DNA of 64,000 nucleotides, taken from contig CM056993.1 of the NCBI GenBank assembly GCA_029891345.1, forward strand, positions 231,652,840-231,716,839, given 5' to 3'. Source of the stretch: Dryococelus australis. Taxonomy: Eukaryota; Arthropoda; Insecta; Phasmatodea; Phasmatidae. This document shows, one piece after another, positions 57,061 through 64,000 of the stretch. The translations under genes were made by a program, and so were the position numbers. Each line of letters opens with the position of its first letter. The stretch's first letter is position 1. Under the pieces are notes generated by a model, which was not told the DNA's origin, did not search any database, and worked only from the letters and a program-made list of their open reading frames with translations.

Positions 57061-57094
57061 TATAAAAGCCACGTGCGTCATGTGACGTCAGTTG
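57061..57094 (+). promoter_or_regulatory. TATA/Inr core promoter with E-box and CRE
   Basis: TATAAAAG at 57,061-57,068 and an insect-type initiator TCAGTT at 57,088-57,093, whose A (57,090) lies 29 bases from the TATA start, the expected spacing. Between them are CACGTG (57,070-57,075) and TGACGTCA (57,083-57,090, ending on the predicted +1). Together these define a plus-strand promoter well. Whether it serves a host gene or a buried LTR cannot be told. Confidence 0.5.
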
Positions 57095-57285
57095 GACAGG
57101 GAACTGACTTTCAAAAAGGCTTGCAAGTAGGAGTCCAGCTACTGACCAGGAGTGATTGTATAGTAGTCTTGTCTACAAACACATTAAAGACAACTTTCAT
57201 CGATTATGAAGGCGTTATGCTAGCTCTTTTTTACAACATTCAGATATATTTTAGATCTGATTATATTTGTAGAAAAATACTTTAG
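57090..57285 (+). other. Possible first exon downstream of the promoter
   Basis: From the predicted start the sequence runs to a donor-like 'TTTAG|GTAGGTG' at 57,286. The first ATG past the start (57,206) gives only MKALC before a stop. Another frame is open from upstream of the start to 57,285 but has no ATG past it. So it is probably untranslated, or the gene model is wrong. Confidence 0.2.
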
Positions 57286-57289
57286 GTAG

Positions 57290-57905
57290 GTGATGTTAAT
57301 AACATTAATTACTAAAACCGACGTAAATATTGGGCATAGGATAACCTAATTTCCGAGGTCATGTCGTCACTAAATTAAATAACCGCATATATTTAAATTA
57401 ACATTCCAAATAATAACTGCGAGAAAACTCATTTTAAATTTTTGATTACGTGTTGTTGTGTTGAAATAGAGTAATTAAGGTGTTTTACAAAAATTTTATT
57501 CGAATTTTTGTGGGTAATTTTATGGACACTCAATCAATTTAATTTTCATAGTATTAAAATCTTCCGGTAGAGTACCAACTTTATTTTCATGAAGTTTCAC
57601 ACCGTCGTTAAATCAGTGCTTGGATAACAACAATTGATTCTACAGAAATATCTATTCTAAGACGTCGCGGTAAACTACACATTTGCATAAAGAAGAAATG
57701 AAGCTAGACTTACGGAATTTGTCAACCAACCGTGAACGAGCTTAATGAATACTTTAATTAAAAGAATGATTTTCACCCATCTGCAAAATAGTGTAAAACA
57801 TTTTTGAAAAAGCACTTAACTTGTTGTAACTACAACCTCCTTTCAAGTGTAGCATGGGAAGAAGCAGTATGTAGGTTGAAAGGAGACTGTATATGGTAAA
57901 CATAT
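57290..57905. other. Unassigned AT-rich sequence
   Basis: No feature recognised. Confidence 0.5.
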
Positions 57906-57909
57906 TCGT

Positions 57910-58170
57910 CCAGGGAAGAGTGGAGTGGAGAGATTTGGAGACTCTTAACATTGAGGTCGTGAGAGCCGATGTGTGCGAAGTGAGCTGAGTATGGAGAGGG
58001 GCCGGAATGCATGGACGGGGGAAACGGGGTATCCCGGGAAAACACGCCACCAGCGACATCGTCTGGCACGACTCCCAAGTGCGAACCTCCAGAGCATGAC
58101 GGCGATGGGAATCGAACCCGGTCCGCCTAGGTGGGAGGCGGTGGTCTAGCCACTTAACCACCGCGGCCCC
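57910..58170 (-). mobile_element. SINE family A, copy 5, best tRNA head
   Basis: Full-length copy on the minus strand, starting 'GGGGCCGCGGTGGTTAAGTG' (A-box TGGTTAAGTGG) with a perfect B-box 'GGGTTCGATTCCC' about 45 bases on. The rest matches the family ('CGTGCCAGACGATGTC', 'CATCGGCTCTCACGACCTCA' on the minus strand). It lies only about 140 bp before the satellite array. The minus-strand frames of 82 and 135 codons are SINE read-through. Confidence 0.9.
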
Positions 58171-58312
58171 TTCTACAGATAAGAGGTTTCAGAGGCTGGG
58201 GTGGCATTTGTTAGGCGAGAAAGCCAAACCTCATTGTTGTCGTACTATCCACACCAGAGCTCCTACTTTATGGAGAACGAATATTATTTGGTTATTACAT
58301 TACTTATTGTTA

Positions 58313-58354
58313 AAGAGTGTTCACGATAAAGTGAGCACTTCTGAAATTAAAACT
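58313..58354 (+). mobile_element. MITE family C terminus opening the satellite
   Basis: 'AGTGTTCACGATAAAGTGAG' followed by 'CACTTCTGAAATTAAAACTT' is the left TIR of family C (compare 18,020 and 33,638). It runs without a break into the first 133-bp unit, so the array starts inside a MITE copy. Confidence 0.85.
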
Positions 58355-61300
58355 TAGACACTGCCCTACTTGGATATATTTTAACGGGCTTTCTGTGTGA
58401 CATGCTCCCAGTAAAGTGGTAACGTCGAGTGGGAAGTAGTTCCATATCTTTTTTACGTAACCATGTGTGAAGACTTAAATTAAAACTTAGTCACTGCCCT
58501 ACTTGGATATATTTTAACGGGCTTTCTGTGTGACATGCTCCCAGTAAAGTGGTAACGTCGAGTGGGAAGTAGTTCCATATCTTTGTTACGTAACCATGTG
58601 TGAAGGCTTAAATAAAAAGTTAGTCACTGCCCTACTTGGATATATTTTAACGGGCTTTCTGTATGACATGCTCCCAGTAAAGTGGTAACGTCGAGTGGGA
58701 AGTAGTTCCATATCTTTGTTACGTAACCATGTGTGAAGACTTAAATTAAAACTTAGTCACTGCCCTACTTGGATATATTTTAACGGGCTTTCTGTGTGAC
58801 ATGCTCCCAGTAAAGTGGTAACGTCGAGTGGGAAGTAGTTCCATATCTTTGTTACGTACCCATGTGTGAAGACTTAAATTAAAACTTAGTCACTGCCCTA
58901 CTTGGATATATTTTAACGGGCTTTCTGTGTGACATGCTCCCAGTAAAGTGGTAACGTCGAGTGGGAAGTAGTTCCATATCTTTGTTACGTAACCATGTGT
59001 GAAGACTTAAATTAAAACTTAGTCACTGCCCTATTTGGATATATTTTAACGGGCTCTCTGTGTGACATGGTCCCAGTAAAGTCGTAACGTCGAGTGGGAA
59101 GTAGTTCCATATCTTTGTTACGTAAACATGTGTGAAGGCTTAAATTAAAACTTAGTCACTGCCCTACTTGGATATATTTTAACGGGCTTTCTGTGTGACA
59201 TTATCCCAGTAAAGAGGTAACGTCGAGTGGGAAGTAGTTCCATATCTTTGTTACGTAACCATGTGTGAAGACTTAAATTAAAACTTAGTCACTGCCCTAC
59301 TTGGATATATTTTAACGGGCTTTCTGTGTGACATGCTCCCAGTAAAGTGGTAACGTCGAGTGGGAAGTAGTTCCATATCTTTGTTACGTAACCATGTGTG
59401 AAGATTTAATTAAACGTTAGTCACTGCCCTACTTGGATATATTTTAACGGGCTTTCTGTGTGACATGCTCCCAATATAGTGGTAACGTCGAGTGGGAAGT
59501 AGTTCCATATATTTTTTACGTAACCATGTGTGAAGACTTAAATTAAAACTTAGTCACTGCCCTACTTGGATATATTTTAACGGGCTTTCTGTGTGACATG
59601 CTCCCAGTAAAGTGGTAACGTCGAGTGGGAAGTAGTTCCATATCTTTGTTACGTAACCATGTGTGAAGACTTAAATTAAAAGTTAGTCACTGCCCTACTT
59701 GGATATATTTTAACGGGCTTTCTGTGTGACATGCTCCCAGTAAAGTGGTAACGTCGAGTGGGAAGTAGTTCCATATCTTTGTTACGTACCCATGTGTGAA
59801 GACTTAAATTAAAACTTAGTCACTGCCCTACTTGGATATATTTTAACGGGCTTTCTGTGTGACATGCTCCCAGTAAAGTGGTAACGTCGAGTGGGAAGTA
59901 GTTCCATATCTTTGTTACGTAACCATGTGTGAAGACTTAAATTAAAACTGAGTCACTGCCCTAATTGGATATATTTTAACGGGCTCTCTGTGTGACATGC
60001 TCCCAGTAAAGTGGTAACGTCGAGTGGGAAGTAGTTCCATATCTTTGTTACGTAACCATGTGTGAAGACTTAAATTAAAAGTTAGTCACTTCCCTACTTG
60101 GATATATTTTAACGGGCTTTCTGTGTGACATGCTCCCAATATAGTGGTAACGTCGAGTGGGAAGTAGTTCCATATCTTTTTTACGTAACCATGTGTGAAG
60201 ACTTAAATTAAAACTTAGTCACTGCCCTACTTGGATATATTTTAACGGGCTTTCTGTGTGACATGCTCCCAGTAAAGTGGTAACTTCGAGTGGGAAGTAG
60301 TTCCATATCCCTGTTACGTAACCATGTGTGAAGACTTAATTAAAACTTAGTCACTGCCCTACTTGGATATATTTTAACGGGCTTTCTGTGTGACATGCTC
60401 CCAGTAAAGTGGTAACGTCGAGTGGGAAGTAAGTTCCATATCTTTGTTACTATAACCATGTATGAAGACTTAAATTAAAACTTAGTCACTGCCCTACTTG
60501 GATATATTTTAACGGGCTTTCTGTATGACATGCTCCCAGTAATGTGGTAACGTCGAGTGGGAAGTAGTTCCATATCTTTGTTACGTAACCATGTGTGAAG
60601 ACTTAAATTAAAACTTAGTCACTGCCTACTTGGATATATTTTAACGGGCTTTCTGTGTGACATGCTCCCAGTAAAGTGGTAACGTCGAGTGCGAAGTAGT
60701 TCCATATCTTTGTTACGTAACCATGTGTGAAGACTTAAATTAACACTTAGTCACTGCCCTACTTGGATATATTTTAACGGGCTTTCTGTGTGACATGCTC
60801 CCAGTAAAGTGGTAACGTCGAGTGGGAAGTAGTTCCATATCTTTGTTACGTAACCATGTGTGAAGACTTAGATTAAAACTTAGTCACTGCCCTACTTGGA
60901 TATATTTTAACGGGCTTTCTGTGTGACATGCTCCCAGTAAAGTGGTAACGTCGAGTGGGAAGTAGTTCCATATCTTTGTTACGTAACCATGTGTGAAAAC
61001 TAAAATTAAAACTTAGTCACTGTCTACTTGGATATATTTTAACGGGCTTTCTGTGTGACATGCTCCCAGTAAAGTGGTAACGTCGAGTGGGAAGTAGTTC
61101 CATATCTTTGTTACGTAACCATGTGTGAAGACTTAAATTAAACGTTAGTCACTGCCCTACTTGGATATATTTTAACGGGATTTCTGTGTGACATGCTCCC
61201 AATATAGTGGTAACGTCGAGTGGGAAGTAGTTCCATATCTTTTTTACGTAACCATGTGTGAAGACTTAAATTAAAACTTAGTCACTGCCCTACTTGGATA

Positions 61301-64000
61301 TATTTTAACGGGCTTTCTGTGTGACATGCTCCCAGTAAAGTGGTAACGTCGAGTGGGAAGTAGTTGCATATCTTTGTTACGTAACCATGTGTGAAGGCTT
61401 AAATAAAAACTTAGTCACTGCCCTACTTGGATATATTTTAACGGGCTTTCTGTATGACATGCTCCCAGTAAAGTGGTAACGTCGAGTGGGAAGTAGTTCC
61501 ATATCTTTGTTACGTAACCATGTGTGAAGACTTAAATTAAAACTTAGTCACTGCCCTACTTGGATATATTTTAACGGGCTTTCTGTGTGACATGCTCCCA
61601 GTAAAGTGGTAACGTCGAGTGGGAAGTAGTTCCATATCTTTGTTACGTACCCATGTGTGAAGACTTAAATTAAAACTTAGTCACTGCCCTACTTGGATAT
61701 ATTTTAACGGGCTTTCTGTGTGACATGGTCACAGTAAAGTCGTAACGTCGAGTGGGAAGTAGTTCCATATCTTTGTTACGTAACCATGTGTGAAGGCCTA
61801 AATTAAAACTTAGTCACTGCCCTACTTGGACATATTTAACGGGCTTTCTGTGTGACATGCTCCCAATATATAGTGGTAAACGTCGAGTGGGAAGTAGTTC
61901 CATATCTTTGTTACGTAACCATGTGTGAAGACTTAAATTAAAAGTTAGTCACTGCCCTACTTGGATATTTTTAACGGGCTTTCTGTGTGACATGCTCCCA
62001 GTAAAGTGGTAACGTCGAGTGGGAAGTAGTTCCATATCTTTGTTACGTAACCATGTGTGAAGACTTAAATTAAACGTTAGTCACTGCCCTACTTGGATAT
62101 ATTTTAACGGGATTTCTGTGTGACATGCTCCCAATATAGTGGTAACGTCGAGTGGGAAGTAGTTCCATATCTTTTTTACGTAACCATGTGTGAAGACTTA
62201 AATTAAACGTTAGTCACTGCCCTACTTGGATATATTTTAACGGGATTTTTTTTTGGACATCCCCGTTAAGGGTAACGTCGAGTGGGAAATTCCATATCTT
62301 TGTTACGTAACCATTGGAAGACTTAAATTAAAACTTTGTCACTGCCCACTTGGAATATTTTAAAGGGCTTTCTGTTGACATGCTCCCAAATTGGGAACGT
62401 CGAGTGGGAATGTTTTTTTTTCTTTTTGGAAAATTAAAAAAACTAAATTGGGTATTTTTAAGGGTTTTTTTAACTATTTTCCAGGGGGTATTCCTTTTTT
62501 TCGTACCAATGGGAAAACTTAAATTTAAAAATTTTCCTGCCCACTTGGGTAATTTTTTAAAAGGGGTTTCTGTTGACAACCCCCATAAAGTGGGAACTCG
62601 ATGGGGGGTATTCCATATCTTTTTTACGTAAAATTTAAAACTTAAAATTAAAACTTATTCACTGCCCACTTATATATTTTTAAGGGGTTTCCCGTGTGAC
62701 ACTCCCCAAAAGTGGGAACGCGAGTGGGGAAATAGTTCCTATCTTTTTTACGTAACCTGTGTGAAACTTAAATTTAAAATTTGTCACTGCCCTACTTGAA
62801 TATTTTAACGGGCTTTCTGTGTGAATCCCCATAAAGGGTAACCGGTGGGGGAAATATTTTCCCTTCTTTGTTACGAACCCAGGGGTTTAAAACTTTTAAA
62901 TTTAAAAATTATCACGTGCCTACTTGGGTAATTTAACGGGGGTTTCTGTTGACAGCCCCAGTAAAGTGGAACGTCGAGTGGGAAGTTTCCCTATCTTTGT
63001 TCTTTAACCCCCTGTTGAAGCTTAAAATTTTAAAAAGTACTGCCCTACTTGGATATATTTTAACGGCTTTTTTGTGGACATCCCCCATTTAATGGTAAAC
63101 TCGAGTGGGGAAGTATTCCATACTTTTTTTACAACCATTTTGAAGACTTAAAAAATTTTAAAACTTAGTCCCCTGCCCCACTTGGATATTTTTAACGGGG
63201 GTTTCTTTGAAAACTCCCCGTAAAGTGGGAACGTCGAGTGGAATAGTTTCCATATCTTTGTTACGTAACCATGTGTGAAACTTTAAATTTAAAACTTAGT
63301 CACTGCCCACTTGGATAATTTTTTTAAAACCCCTTTTTGTTACAGCCCCATAAAGTGGTAACGTCAGTGGGGAAATATTCCATATCTTTTTTTTCGTAAC
63401 CATTTTGAAACTTAAATTAAAACTTTTCCTGCCCAATTTGGGTTATTTTAACGGGGTTCTGTTGCCTCCATAAGTGGGAACGCGAGTGGAAGTAGTTCCA
63501 TATCTTTGTTACGTAACCATTGTGAAACTTAAATTTAAAAATTATCACGCCCTACTTTGGATTATTTTTAAAAAGGGCTTTCTGGTGACAGCTCCCATAA
63601 AGTGGGAACGTGAGGGAAGTAGTTCCAATCTTGGGTTTCGTAACCTGTTAAACTTAAATTTAAAATTAGTCACGCCCTACTTGATATATTTTTAACGGCT
63701 TTCTTTACATGCCCCCTAAAAATGGTAACGTCGAGTGGAATAGTTTTATACTTTTTTACGTAAAAATGTTGAAACTTAAAATAAAACTTTGTCACTGCCC
63801 ACTTTTAATATTTTAAAAGGGGCTTTCTTGTGACATCTCCCCTAAAGGTAACGTCGGTGGAAGTATTCCCTATCTTTGTTTTCTAAACCCTGTGTGAAGA
63901 CTTTAAAAAAAATTAGTCATGCCCTACTTGGATTTTTTTAACGGTTTCTGTGTGACATGCTCCCATAAAAGTGGGAACGCGAGGGAAGTAGTTTTTTTTT
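58355..64000 (+). repeat. 133-bp satellite array, about 42 units, continues past the window
   Basis: Head-to-tail units: 'TAGTCACTGCCCTACTTGG' starts at 58,488, 58,621, 58,754 and 58,887, exactly 133 apart, with the first (TAGACACTG) at 58,355. Units up to about 62,230 differ by only a few bases. Recurrent variants ('CCCAATATAGTGG', 'GTACCCATG', 'GTATGACATG', 'AACGTTAG') mark subfamilies. Beyond 62,240 the units are filled with indels. The monomer aligns to the MITE family C subterminal region. No protein is encoded. The two 83-93-codon frames at 62.3-62.6 kb are artefacts of the indel-rich part. Confidence 0.95.

Noticed and set aside
57754-58161. 135-codon minus-strand frame as a gene
   Set aside because: It is read-through of SINE family A plus its flank, with no domain of its own.
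62328-62631. Frames of 83 and 93 codons on opposite strands
   Set aside because: They arise only from indels in the low-quality part of the satellite array.
58355-64000. CRISPR array
   Set aside because: Repeats are contiguous 133-bp monomers with no unique spacers, and the genome is eukaryotic.

Overview
The window is eukaryotic and repeat-dominated: AT-rich, without bacterial gene organisation, and with no intact large gene. The best guess for the host is an insect, probably a stick insect (Phasmatodea). That rests on a tRNA-headed SINE present five times (about 1.0, 22.4, 25.7, 50.4 and 58.0 kb). Its spurious translations match, from memory, the many SINE-derived protein models of Timema and Dryococelus. 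Host identity is inference; the repeat structure is read directly from the sequence.

Layout. 0-10.5 kb: AT-rich sequence with a decayed Ty3/gypsy pol (1.85-3.76 kb), a foldback MITE (5.26-5.43 kb), a TA-flanked TIR MITE (6.22-6.51 kb) and two broken Tc1/mariner-superfamily transposases on the minus strand (8.5-9.9 kb). 10.5-15.2 kb: a tandemly amplified, decayed zinc-finger locus on the minus strand with C2H2 and C2HC fingers. 15.2-17.0 kb: a composite repeat made of a 119-bp tandem array plus a 'GCCATTTTG' array; an inverted relative lies at 25.0-26.15 kb, split by a SINE. 18.0-20.1 kb: a full MITE, a CpG-rich block and a jockey-like LINE fragment. 23.56-24.74 kb: a ~283-bp tandem repeat. 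27.69-28.26 kb: the 3' end of a Helitron. 28.8-33.0 kb: an old LTR element with two LTRs, a candidate primer site and purine tract, and no recognisable pol. 34.92-35.45 kb: a 16-bp minisatellite. 36.95-39.36 kb: a Gly/Tyr-rich hnRNP (squid-like) retrocopy cut by a 1.28-kb TIR element, then a third LTR and a second complete MITE. 41.7-43.2 and 54.2-55.8 kb: two inverted ~1.6-kb copies of one repeat. Between them lie a compact secreted-peptide gene candidate (about 45.0 kb), a minus-strand promoter or LTR (48.2 kb), a second SINE type and an unrecognised decayed coding block (52.8-54.2 kb). 57.06 kb: a well-formed TATA/Inr core promoter. 58.3 kb to the end: about 42 copies of a 133-bp satellite.

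The most striking result is the origin of that satellite. The array opens with the terminal inverted repeat of the MITE family seen complete at 18.02-18.43 and 39.05-39.36 kb, and its monomer aligns to the subterminal part of that MITE. The window therefore holds the parent transposon and the satellite grown from it. From about 62.24 kb onward the monomers fill with homopolymer indels, more like an unpolished assembly than biology.

The only compact gene model supported from promoter to poly(A) signal is the 47-residue secreted peptide at 44,999-45,142. The other coding signals are transposon relics, retrocopies or single candidate exons. Nothing here forms an operon or pathway; the common theme is successive transposon insertion followed by local tandem amplification.
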